A stretch of DNA of 44,821 nt from an uncultured Verrucomicrobiota bacterium. GTDB lineage: Bacteria; Verrucomicrobiota; Verrucomicrobiia; Limisphaerales; CAIMTB01. The position numbers were made by a program, and so were the translations under genes. The notes beneath the pieces were generated by a model, which ran no database searches, had not been told where the DNA came from, and saw nothing but the letters and a program-made list of their open reading frames with translations. The stretch spans positions 1 through 44,821 of the forward strand of contig CAIMTB010000063.1 in assembly GCA_903844265.1 (NCBI GenBank). Reading direction: 5' to 3'. Shown here piece by piece: positions 16,225 to 24,868 of the stretch. Within the stretch, counting starts at the first letter, position 1; each line of letters opens with the position of its first letter.

Positions 16225-16374
16225 GGGGTCAAACATTGACTGTTGACATTTAACCCTTGGTCCAACACGGACACCCACCGCCGGGCGTCTGAGGCGGTGG
16301 ATCACAGCCACCTCGGCCGAGGCAGCGTCCGTGAGACACTTCGATCCAAATGTCGACTGTCAATGTTTGACCCC
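16225..16374 (+). repeat. Palindromic element 3
   Basis: 150 bases. The left arm is GGGGTCAAACATTGACTGTT and the right arm ends GTCGACTGTCAATGTTTGACC plus CC. The core has a hairpin-rich segment near ACCCACCGCCGGGCG. It lies between the divergent starts of the reductase (16135) and the symporter (16394), only 20 bases before the symporter ATG, so it may affect both promoters. Confidence 0.85.
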
Positions 16375-16393
16375 ATCGCGTTCACTCCAATCC

Positions 16394-17710
16394 ATGACCA
16401 CTCCCGCAACCCTCAAGCCCTGGTATCGCGTCCTCTACCTTCAGGTGCTCATCGCGGTCGCCCTCGGGGTCACGGTCGGATATGTCTTTCCCGACTTCGG
16501 CAGGTCGCTCAAGCCGCTCGGGGACGGGTTCATCAAGCTCGTGAAGATGATGATTGCGCCGATCATCTTCTGCACCGTGGTCCACGGCATCGCCTCGATG
16601 GGCGACCTGAAAAAGCTCGGACGCATCGGGATCAAGTCACTGGTCTATTTTGAAGTCGTCTCCACCCTTGCCCTCATCATCGGACTGGTGGTGGTGAATG
16701 TCCTCAAACCGGGCGTCGGCATCACGCCGGCGGGCGAGACCTATCGCGTCGAGGCGAAGGCCGTGGACACCAGCCAGGGCTTCAGCGAGAAGTCGCACTC
16801 GCTCAGCACCGCTGATTTCATCCTCAACATCATTCCCAACACCTTCCTCGGTGCCTTCGTCTCGGGCGAACTGCTGCAGGTGCTGCTCATCGCGGTGCTC
16901 GTCGCGTTCGCGATCACCTTCATGGGCGAGCGCGGGAAGCCGCACCTGCACGTGATCGAATATGGCTCGCAGGTCTTCTTCGGCGTGATGCACATACTGG
17001 TGCAGGTGGCACCGATCGGCGCTTTCGGCGCGATGGGTTACACGGTTGGGGCGCACGGCATCGGGACCCTCAACAAGCTGTTCGCCCTGATGGCGGGGTT
17101 CTACATCACGGCGGGGCTGTTCATCGTTGTCGTGCTCGGCGCGATCGCCTGGCATTCAGGCTTCTCGATCTTCCGCCTCCTCAACCACATCAAGGACGAG
17201 CTGCTGCTGGTGCTCGGTACCAGCTCCTCGGAGACCGCGCTCCCCGGGCTCATCGAGAAAATGCAGCGCCTCGGCTGCTCCAAATCCACCGTCGGACTGG
17301 TGGTGCCGACCGGCTACAGCTTCAATCTCGACGGCACGAACATCTACATGGCGATGGCCGCGGTCTTCCTCGCGCAGGCGACCAACACGCCGTTGACGCT
17401 CGGAGCGCAGATCTATCTGCTGCTGATCGCCATGATCACGTCGAAGGGTTCCAGCGGCGTCACCGGCGCGGGCTTCGTCACGCTCGCGGCAACACTGGTC
17501 GCAGTGCCCGGCATCCCGCTCGAATCGTTGGCGTTGCTCGTGGGCATCGACCGCTTCATGAGCGAATGCCGCGCGCTCACCAACTTCATCGGCAACAGCG
17601 TCGCCACCGTTGTGATCAGCCGTTGGGAGAACGAAATCACCTCCGGAGAGCTTCAAGCGAACTTGCGACATCCTCTCAAGGGGGGAATGGGGTCAAACCT
17701 TGACTGTTGA
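16394..17710 (+). CDS. Dicarboxylate/amino-acid:cation symporter (DctA/GltP family)
   Basis: 438 residues with eight membrane helices and the full family signature: [20 protein letters not shown] (re-entrant loop HP1), [20 protein letters not shown] (the NxDGT motif of TM7) and '[19 protein letters not shown]' (HP2). Members import C4-dicarboxylates, glutamate or aspartate with protons or sodium. The ATG at 16394 gives a normal cytoplasmic start. The end is odd: the last 7 residues (GSNLDC and the preceding Met) are encoded by palindromic element 4, which supplies the stop. The transport core is intact, so activity is expected. Confidence 0.93.
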   Translation: MTTPATLKPWYRVLYLQVLIAVALGVTVGYVFPDFGRSLKPLGDGFIKLVKMMIAPIIFCTVVHGIASMGDLKKLGRIGIKSLVYFEVVSTLALIIGLVVVNVLKPGVGITPAGETYRVEAKAVDTSQGFSEKSHSLSTADFILNIIPNTFLGAFVSGELLQVLLIAVLVAFAITFMGERGKPHLHVIEYGSQVFFGVMHILVQVAPIGAFGAMGYTVGAHGIGTLNKLFALMAGFYITAGLFIVVVLGAIAWHSGFSIFRLLNHIKDELLLVLGTSSSETALPGLIEKMQRLGCSKSTVGLVVPTGYSFNLDGTNIYMAMAAVFLAQATNTPLTLGAQIYLLLIAMITSKGSSGVTGAGFVTLAATLVAVPGIPLESLALLVGIDRFMSECRALTNFIGNSVATVVISRWENEITSGELQANLRHPLKGGMGSNLDC

Positions 17711-17837
17711 CATTTCAACCTTGGTCCATCACGTGGCGCCCACCGCCGGGTACCTGAGGCAGTGAATCACCGACACCTCGGCGGCAGCATCGTCCATGAC
17801 ACTTGGGTGCAAATGCCCACTGTCAATGTTTGACCCC
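17689..17837 (+). repeat. Palindromic element 4
   Basis: 149 bases, from GGGGTCAAACCTTGACTGTT to GTCAATGTTTGACCCC. The core CACGTGGCGCCCACCGCCGG is nearly identical to elements 5, 6 and 7. It overlaps the 3' end of the symporter gene and ends 79 bases before the PEP-CTERM gene. Confidence 0.87.
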
Positions 17838-17915
17838 ACCGCTTTCTCGATTTCGCCTTGAACACCCTCAGCGCTCGGCTAGCGTCCCGCCACCCTCGAA
17901 AATCACGTTCCTGTC

Positions 17916-19484
17916 ATGAAACTCGCCACCGATCAGGCCGCCATGAGTTCCGTCGTTCCTTCCTCTCTCCGTGGTGCAAAGCACCTGACCCAGGCCGCGG
18001 TCGCTTGCCTGCTGGGCGTCGCCCCCGCGACGCCGGCCCAGACGATCCTCCAAAACTTCCCCGGTCTGTCGCTCAGCGCCACCGGGCCGCTCAATGGCGG
18101 CAGCTACGCACCGCCGGACACCGACGGCGCCATCGGCAACAATGAGTTCGTCGAATTCATCAATGGCGGTTACGCGGTCTACAACAAAACGGGAGGGGCG
18201 CCGGTGGCGTTCACGACCGACAGACAGTTCTGGCTGAACGCGGGAGTGTCGTCGACGCTCGTCAACGAGGGCGTATCGGACCCACGGGTGAAGTGGGATG
18301 CGGCCAGCCAGCGCTGGTTCGCCAGCGAGATCACTCTTGGAGGAACCGGACGCCTGAACAACTCGGTGCTCGTCGGGGTATCGAACACCGCGAACCCGCT
18401 CGATGGCTGGAAGGCGACTTCGTACAACGTGTCCGGGGCCACGCGTTTCACCGACTACGATACGCTGGGGGTCGACGGCAATGCCGTCTACATCGGTTCG
18501 AACGACTTCGATGCCGTGAACTTCCTCGGCGTGACGTTGAGCAGCATCCCGAAGAGCAGCCTGCTCGCCGCAACCCCGACGACGACCGGCATGGCCACGT
18601 TCACGCAGACGTCCGCCTCACCAACGATGGGCTCCACCCCGCAAGGCGTTTCGAATGGGGGAACCGGCGGCACCGGCGGCATGATTCTCGCGGTCAGCAC
18701 GTTGCCGGTGAAACAGGTGATTCTCACCCCCATCAACAACACCGCCAGCGCCGGAGCGACCCTCGGCACGAGCCAGACCATCGGCGTCGCCTACGACGGC
18801 AACAATACATCGGCGCGGCAGCCGGTCGGGTCGCGCATCATCGACACCCTGGACCATCGCGTCAGCGGCACCGTCTACCAGGTCGGCAACCGCATCTACG
18901 CCGCCAACGCCTTCAACAATGGCAACCAGGGGGGTGTCGGCGCGGCGGGGTTCAACAGCGTCCGCTGGCTTGTGCTCGACGCGACCACGGGCACCGTCCT
19001 GCAGGAAGGTCTGCTGCAGGACGGATCCCATGACTACTGGCAGCCCTCCATCGCCGCGAACCCGAACGGGGATGTCGTCATCGGCTATAACAAGTCCGGC
19101 CTCGACATGAACATCAGTTCCTTTGCCGCCGTCGGCCACACCGTCGGAGGCGTGCTCACCTTCGATAGCGACCTCTTGCTGGCGACCAGCACCGTGAACA
19201 ACTACTCGGACGGGTTGGGCACCCCCAGCCGCTGGGGCGATTACAGCGCGACGATGGTCGATCCCACGGACCCGAACATGTTCTGGACGATCCAGGAAGT
19301 AGCGACCGGCACCCATACCTGGGGCACCCAGATCACGGCCATCTCCATACCGGAACCGGCGAACGGAGGCTGGCTGCTCGCAGGGTTCGCGACCGCCGGC
19401 CTCATCACCCGGCGTCGCCGGTCCGCAAAGCAGGCAGTCTCCGTTGCCATGCGTGCGGGCCCGGAGATAGGGGTCAAACCTTGA
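17916..19484 (+). CDS. Secreted PEP-CTERM protein
   Basis: 522 residues from the ATG at 17916 (ATG 17943, behind an AGG, is an alternative). A signal sequence (AAVACLLGVAPATPA) leads into a beta-rich, Asn/Gly/Thr-rich domain with 'DTDGAIGNNEFVEFINGGYAVYNK' and 'PNGDVVIGYNKSG', which suggests a propeller-like structure. At about residues 478-505 a PEP-CTERM sorting signal is clear: IPEP, a hydrophobic span (WLLAGFATAGLI) and RRRR. Such proteins are cleaved by an exosortase at the membrane. Beyond the Arg cluster there are some 20 extra residues, ending in GVKP from element 5. The biological role is unknown. Confidence 0.8.
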   Translation: MKLATDQAAMSSVVPSSLRGAKHLTQAAVACLLGVAPATPAQTILQNFPGLSLSATGPLNGGSYAPPDTDGAIGNNEFVEFINGGYAVYNKTGGAPVAFTTDRQFWLNAGVSSTLVNEGVSDPRVKWDAASQRWFASEITLGGTGRLNNSVLVGVSNTANPLDGWKATSYNVSGATRFTDYDTLGVDGNAVYIGSNDFDAVNFLGVTLSSIPKSSLLAATPTTTGMATFTQTSASPTMGSTPQGVSNGGTGGTGGMILAVSTLPVKQVILTPINNTASAGATLGTSQTIGVAYDGNNTSARQPVGSRIIDTLDHRVSGTVYQVGNRIYAANAFNNGNQGGVGAAGFNSVRWLVLDATTGTVLQEGLLQDGSHDYWQPSIAANPNGDVVIGYNKSGLDMNISSFAAVGHTVGGVLTFDSDLLLATSTVNNYSDGLGTPSRWGDYSATMVDPTDPNMFWTIQEVATGTHTWGTQITAISIPEPANGGWLLAGFATAGLITRRRRSAKQAVSVAMRAGPEIGVKP

Positions 19485-19620
19485 CTGTTGACATTTCAAC
19501 CTTGGGCCATCACGTGGCGCCCACCGCCGGGTGCCTGAGGCAGTGGATGACCGCCACCCCGGCGGCACCAGCGCCCTCGAGACACTTCAATTTAAATGTC
19601 AACTGTCAATGTTTGACCCC
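19470..19620 (+). repeat. Palindromic element 5
   Basis: 151 bases. The left arm GGGGTCAAACCTTGACTGTT encodes the last residues and stop of the PEP-CTERM gene. The right arm is AAATGTCAACTGTCAATGTT then TGACCCC. The flank ATTGCTTCTC after the right end also follows element 6, so the true boundary may be some 10 bases further out. Confidence 0.88.
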
Positions 19621-19662
19621 ATTGCTTCTCTCCTCCGTCGTTCCCGGGGTCGGGCCAAGGTG

Positions 19663-19690
19663 ACAGTGTCAATAGTCAATGTTTGACCCC
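19663..19690 (-). repeat. Solitary arm of a palindromic element
   Basis: TGACAGTGTCAATAGTCAAT followed by GTTTGACCCC matches one terminus of element 1. No partner arm lies nearby. It ends 75 bases before the stop of the efflux gene on the minus strand. Confidence 0.65.
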
Positions 19691-19765
19691 AGAGATCCCC
19701 AGCCGCCCGCCGGGCAGCAAATCCCAGAGCACCTCGCCGATCCCTACGATGTTGCAACTCATGAC

Positions 19766-21220
19766 TTACTCACTCCGATCGGAGGGCAAAGTCCAACCAC
19801 CTCCCAAAGCCCGGTAGAGTTGGACGACACTCAGCAACTCATTCCTCCGGGCCTGGGCCAACCCGAGCTCAGCCCCGAACAATTCCTGCTCGTTGTACAG
19901 AACCTCGAGATAACTCGTGACCCCGCCCTGGTACCGGATCGCGGCCAGCTCAGAAGCCTCGCGATGGGCCTGGGTCCGTTCCTCCTGCCGCCCCCGAAAT
20001 TCGCGGGTCCGCTGATACGCCACCAGGGCGTCGGACACCTCGCGAAAGGCCGACTGGACCGACTTGCGATAGGTGGCCACCGCCTCCTGGAAGCGCGCTT
20101 CCGCCGCCTTCAACCCACCCCGGAGCCGGCCCCCGGTGAACAACGGCACCGCTACCGAAGGCCCGAACTGCCAGGTCCGTGAGCCCCCGGTGAACAGGTC
20201 CGACAACGCCACCGACTGGTAGCCCAGCGAACCCGTCAGGGTGAGTTGCGGATAAAAGGCCGCCTTCGCCTGCCCAACGTCGGCGTTGGCGGCCACGAGA
20301 TGCTTCTCGGCGGCGCGGAGATCCGGACGCTGCTCGAGCAACCGCGACGGCAGACCCGCCGGAACCTCGGTGCGGAACCCGAACGTTGCCAACCCTCCGC
20401 CCCGTGCCACCGGGCCGGGGTCCCGCCCCAGCAACAGGCTGATCAGGTTTTCCCCCTGCTCCACCCGGCGCCGCGTGTCCACCATCGAAGCCTCGGCTGT
20501 GGACACCAGGATCCGCGCCTGATCCACATCCTGGAGGGACGCCACGCCCCCCTGCTCCCGGGTTCGGGTCAGCTCGAGCGAGTTGGTCCGCACCGCATGC
20601 GTCCGCTGCGCGATGGCAAGCTCGAGATCGAGTTCGAGCAGATCCAGGTAGGCCGTGGCCACCTGCGTCACGAGGGTCTGTCGCACGATGCGTTCGGTCT
20701 CCACGCTGGCCAGCAACCTGGCCCGGGCCGCCTCACTGGAGCGCCGGATCTTGCCCCAGAGATCCACCTCGTACGCCGGCATCGCGAGGAAGGCATCCCC
20801 GAATTCCCGCTGTGGATCCACCCCGGCCGGGATGGTGCCCGCCCCGCGTTGCGAGGCGCGACTGGTGACCAGATCACCCCCGGCACTCACCGTGGGGAAA
20901 AACCGCGAACGGACCACCCGCGCCTCCGCCTCGGCCGCCAGCACCCGTGCCGCCGCGGCCTGGACATCCCAATTGTTGGTCAGCGCCTCAGCCATGTACG
21001 CGGTGAGCTGGGCGTCCTGGAACACCTGCCACCAACCCAACTCGGCAACCGAGGAGAGATCCGTATTCGTGCTCGTCCCTCCCAAAGGCGGGGTTTCGAG
21101 CCCGCGATAAGCCGGGGGCACACTAACGGACGGACGCTGGTAACCCGGGCCCACCGTGCAACCCGCCCAAAACCACCCGACGAGCAGGCACGCGGTCACC
21201 GCCTTGATTCGTGCGTTCAT
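19766..21220 (-). CDS. NodT-family outer-membrane efflux lipoprotein (TolC-like)
   Basis: 484 residues. Signal peptide with lipobox WFWAGC, then TVGPGYQRPSVSVPPAYR, the standard NodT start. Two repeats of the OEP fold follow, with 'AYEVDLWGKIRRSSEAARA', 'LLEQRPDLRAAEKHL' and 'PLFTGGRLRGGLKAAEAR' in the canonical places. The protein forms a trimeric outer-membrane duct for RND pumps. The ATG at 21220 overlaps the pump's stop (TGATG), so the two are coupled. Confidence 0.93.
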   Translation of the reverse strand: MNARIKAVTACLLVGWFWAGCTVGPGYQRPSVSVPPAYRGLETPPLGGTSTNTDLSSVAELGWWQVFQDAQLTAYMAEALTNNWDVQAAAARVLAAEAEARVVRSRFFPTVSAGGDLVTSRASQRGAGTIPAGVDPQREFGDAFLAMPAYEVDLWGKIRRSSEAARARLLASVETERIVRQTLVTQVATAYLDLLELDLELAIAQRTHAVRTNSLELTRTREQGGVASLQDVDQARILVSTAEASMVDTRRRVEQGENLISLLLGRDPGPVARGGGLATFGFRTEVPAGLPSRLLEQRPDLRAAEKHLVAANADVGQAKAAFYPQLTLTGSLGYQSVALSDLFTGGSRTWQFGPSVAVPLFTGGRLRGGLKAAEARFQEAVATYRKSVQSAFREVSDALVAYQRTREFRGRQEERTQAHREASELAAIRYQGGVTSYLEVLYNEQELFGAELGLAQARRNELLSVVQLYRALGGGWTLPSDRSE

Positions 21221-24200
21221 CAGTGCCCCTCCCCTTTCCCGCCAGCCGGCGTCGTTCCACCCGCGGTGGCCGCCACGGGCGTCCGCCCACGTTCGGACAA
21301 GGTCTGCACAAACACGTAACAGACCGGAATGAGGAAGAGGCCCAGGGCCGTGGCGATGCTCATGCCGAACACCACGCCCGTGCCCATCGTGCTTCGCGAA
21401 GCCGCGCCCGAACCCGAGGCAAGCATGAGCGGCACGCACCCCAGGATGAAGGCGAAGGAGGTCATCAGGATGGGCCTCAGCCGCAGCCTGGCCCCCTCCA
21501 CCGCCGCCTCAAGAATCGGATACCCTTGCTCACGCCGCATTTTCGCAAACTCCACGATGAGGATGGCATTCTTCGCCGCGAGCCCGATCAGCATGATCAG
21601 GCCGATCTGCGCATAGACGTTGAGATCGAAGTGCCGGAGCAGCAGCCCCACGAATGTCCCCAGCACCACCGTGGGCGTGGCCAGGAGAACCGAGAACGGC
21701 AACGACCAACTCTCGTACTGCGCCGCGAGCAACAGAAACACGAAGAGCATCGCCATCCCGAAAACCATCGGCGCCTGACCCTCGGACTTCTTCTGCTGCA
21801 GCGTCATCCCCGACCACTCATAACCGACCTCGGGGGGCATCGCCTTCAGGATCTCCTCGAGCGCCGACAACGCCTGTGCAGAGCTGTAGCCCGGTGCCGG
21901 GGCACCCATCACTTCAGCGGCAAGATGGAGGTTGAAGCGCGAGGTGAAATTCGGGCCCGACATCGAGCCCACGGTCACCAAGGTGTTCAATGGCACCATC
22001 TGCCCGGTCCCGTTCCGGACATAGAACTTGCCGATATCCGCAGGCAGGCTGGTGAACTTCGGCTCGGCCTGCAGGAACACTTTATAGACCCGGCCAAACC
22101 GGGTGAAATCATTGACATACATCCCGCTCAGATAGGCCTGCAGCGTCTGGAACACGCTGTCCACCGGCACGCCCAGCGTCCGCGCCTTCTCCCGGTCCAG
22201 GTCCACCTTCACCTGCGGCGTGGTCGCCTGGAACGTGGTAGTGATGTAGCCGATCTCAGGCCGTTGCGCCGCCGCCGCCTGCAGCTGCCGGATGTGCCCA
22301 GCCAACGCATCCACGCCGCCGCCCCCGCGATCCTGCAACTGCACCGAGAACCCCGACACAGACCCGTACCCCGGCAGCGGCGGCGGGCCGAACGCGAAGA
22401 TCCGAGCCCCGGGAATCGCCGAAAACTTCCGATTCAACTGCTGCACAATCGACGCGGCACTCAGCTCCGGCTTCTCGCGTTCCTTCCAGTCGTCGAGCCC
22501 GACGAACAGCGCGGCCGCATTCGGGGTGTTCAGCGAGTTCAGGAGGTTGACCCCGGCCAAGGCGATCGCCGAACGCACGCCCGGCGTCTTGCCCACCACC
22601 ATCTCCAACTCCCTCAGCAAGGCATCGGAACGCTGGAGCGACGCCCCTTCCGGCAACTCCGCCGAGACAAAGATATAACCCTTGTCCTCATCGGGGATGA
22701 ACCCGCCCGGGACGCCCTTGCCCAGCAGGACGATGCCCCCGACCACCGCCACCAGGAACAGCATCGAACGCGCTGATTTGCGCGCCAACGCCCCCACGAC
22801 CGTGCCGTACCTCGCGCCCAAGGCGTCGAAGGCCCGGTTGAACGCCGCGAAGAACCTCCCCAAAAGCCCGCGCCCGGGCTCGGGCTTGCGCAACAACAAG
22901 GCGGAAAGCGCCGGACTGAGCGTCAGCGCGTTGATCGCCGACAACACCACCGACACCGCGATGGTGATCGCAAACTGCTGGTACAGGCGGCCGGTCACAC
23001 CCCCGATGAAGGCCACCGGCACGAACACAGCGCAAAGGATCAGCGCGATCGCCACCACCGGACCCGATACTTCCTTCATCGCCTGCCGCGTCGACTCGAT
23101 CGGGCTGAGCCCATGCTCAAGGTGATGTTGCACCGCCTCGACCACCACGATGGCATCGTCGACCACGATCCCGATCGCCAGCACCAACCCGAACATCGAG
23201 AGCGTGTTGACACTGAACCCCAGCAGCGGGAACGCGATGAAGACGCCCACCAGTGAAACCGGCACCGTCAGCATCGGAATGATCGTGGCCCGGAAACTTT
23301 GCAGGAACACGTACACCACGAGGAGCACCAGCACGAGCGCCTCGAACAATGTGTGGAGGATCTCCTCGATCGAGGCCTTGATCGGCAGCGTGGAATCCAA
23401 CGCGATGTCGTAATCCATGTCCCCCGGAAATCGCGACTTCGCGGTCTCGAGGATCCGCTTCACGCTGTCGGCCACTTGGATCGCGTTCGCCCCGGGCGCG
23501 AGATACACCGCCAGCGCCGCACCCGCCGCCCCGTTCAAGCGCGCCCGCACCGCGTAGGTCTGCGCCCCCAACTCCGCCCGCCCCACGTCCCGGAGCTTCA
23601 CCTGCGACCCATCGGGACTCGACCGCACGATGATGTCCTCGAACTCCTTCGCGTCCCGCAGCAGCCCCGACGCACGGACGTTGTACTGCTTCTGCTGCCC
23701 CGCCGGCGCCGGCTCCCCACCGATCACACCCGCCGGGGCCTGCGCATTCTGTTCACGCACCGCCGCCGCCACGTCCTGCGGCGTCAGCCCCAACGCCGCC
23801 AGCTTGTCCGGTCGCAACCACAGCCGCATGGCGTAATCCTGTGCGGTGAAGTTCTTCACATCCCCCACCCCCGGCACTCGCTTGATCGCGTCCACCAGGT
23901 TGATGTCCGCGTAATTCCCCAGGAAAATGCCGTCGTAGGTCCCCTTCGGCGACGACAACCCGATGGCCAACAGGATGTCCGGACTCGACCGCCCCACCAC
24001 GATGCCCTCGCGCTTCACCACCTCCGGCAGTTGCGCCTCGGCCTGGCCCACCCTGTTCTGCGTGTTCACCTGCATGATGTCCGGATCCGTCCCGACATCG
24101 AAGGTCACCCGCAGCGTCATCTTCCCGTCGTTCGAGTTGACCGACTGCAGGTAGAGCAACTTGTCGACGCCGTTGACCTTGGACTCGATGGGCGTGGCGA

Positions 24201-24381
24201 CGGATTCCATCACCGCCTCGGCGGCGGCGCCACGATAGCTCGCCGTGACCTGGATCAGCGTCGGACTGACCAGCGGATACTCGGCGATGGGCAACCGGGA
24301 TAAGGAGACCAGCCCGACGATCACGGTGACGATGGAGATGACCATCGCCACGATCGGGCGTCGGATGAAGAAGTCGGCCAT
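21220..24381 (-). CDS. HAE1-family RND multidrug efflux pump
   Basis: 1,053 residues, the normal length. [20 protein letters not shown] is the classic cytoplasmic start and first helix. [19 protein letters not shown] carries the paired aspartates of TM4 that relay protons; '[26 protein letters not shown]' and '[21 protein letters not shown]' are also typical. It pumps hydrophobic compounds from the periplasm through a TolC-like duct, using an adaptor. The ATG at 24381 lies 4 bases after the stop of the truncated adaptor gene. The pump itself appears intact. Confidence 0.95.
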   Translation of the reverse strand: MADFFIRRPIVAMVISIVTVIVGLVSLSRLPIAEYPLVSPTLIQVTASYRGAAAEAVMESVATPIESKVNGVDKLLYLQSVNSNDGKMTLRVTFDVGTDPDIMQVNTQNRVGQAEAQLPEVVKREGIVVGRSSPDILLAIGLSSPKGTYDGIFLGNYADINLVDAIKRVPGVGDVKNFTAQDYAMRLWLRPDKLAALGLTPQDVAAAVREQNAQAPAGVIGGEPAPAGQQKQYNVRASGLLRDAKEFEDIIVRSSPDGSQVKLRDVGRAELGAQTYAVRARLNGAAGAALAVYLAPGANAIQVADSVKRILETAKSRFPGDMDYDIALDSTLPIKASIEEILHTLFEALVLVLLVVYVFLQSFRATIIPMLTVPVSLVGVFIAFPLLGFSVNTLSMFGLVLAIGIVVDDAIVVVEAVQHHLEHGLSPIESTRQAMKEVSGPVVAIALILCAVFVPVAFIGGVTGRLYQQFAITIAVSVVLSAINALTLSPALSALLLRKPEPGRGLLGRFFAAFNRAFDALGARYGTVVGALARKSARSMLFLVAVVGGIVLLGKGVPGGFIPDEDKGYIFVSAELPEGASLQRSDALLRELEMVVGKTPGVRSAIALAGVNLLNSLNTPNAAALFVGLDDWKEREKPELSAASIVQQLNRKFSAIPGARIFAFGPPPLPGYGSVSGFSVQLQDRGGGGVDALAGHIRQLQAAAAQRPEIGYITTTFQATTPQVKVDLDREKARTLGVPVDSVFQTLQAYLSGMYVNDFTRFGRVYKVFLQAEPKFTSLPADIGKFYVRNGTGQMVPLNTLVTVGSMSGPNFTSRFNLHLAAEVMGAPAPGYSSAQALSALEEILKAMPPEVGYEWSGMTLQQKKSEGQAPMVFGMAMLFVFLLLAAQYESWSLPFSVLLATPTVVLGTFVGLLLRHFDLNVYAQIGLIMLIGLAAKNAILIVEFAKMRREQGYPILEAAVEGARLRLRPILMTSFAFILGCVPLMLASGSGAASRSTMGTGVVFGMSIATALGLFLIPVCYVFVQTLSERGRTPVAATAGGTTPAGGKGEGH

Positions 24382-24385
24382 GGCG

Positions 24386-24775
24386 CTATTCCTTCCCCGG
24401 CTTGCCCGACTTCTCCGCATGGGCCGCCGGCTTCACGATATCCCCGGCCAGCGCCGCCGCGGCCTGAGCCATCTCCGCCGCGGTCATCGGCGTCACCACG
24501 GAACCCTCCCGGACCTTCTGCGTTCCCTCGACGATGACCCGATCGCCCACCTTGAGGCCGTCCTCGATCAACCATTGTCCCTCCAGCCGGGCCCCCACCT
24601 TCACCGCGCGTTGCGTCGCCTTGTCCTCGGCTCCGAGGGTCCAGACAAAATACCGACCCTGCAACTCGGTGACCGCACGCTCCAGCACGACGATGCAGTC
24701 CGGACGCGTCCCCAGGTCGACGCGGATGCGGGCGAACATTCCCGGTCGAAGGAGCTTCCCGGTGTTGGAGAATGG
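24386..24775 (-). pseudogene. Membrane-fusion (adaptor) protein, 5'-truncated
   Basis: Only the C-terminal 130 or so residues of an RND periplasmic adaptor remain. The recognisable part starts at FSNTGKLLRPGMFARIRVDL and continues through 'VVLERAVTELQGRYFVWTL' and LIEDGLKVGDRVIVEGTQKV, the membrane-proximal and beta-barrel regions. The signal peptide, the coiled-coil hairpin and the lipoyl domain (about 250 residues) are absent. Upstream the frame stays open for 30 unrelated codons to the DUF3160 stop at 24869, so this is a deletion or replacement rather than a stop mutation. An ATG at 24739 could start a 117-residue fragment, but it could not act as an adaptor. Confidence 0.8.
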
Positions 24776-24868
24776 TGAATGGTTGCAGGCCTCGAAGGCG
24801 GAGTGGGCGCGCGCGCCACTAGGCCCCCTGCATTCGGTTCCATTGCTTCTTAAGTTCTTCGGGTTGCG

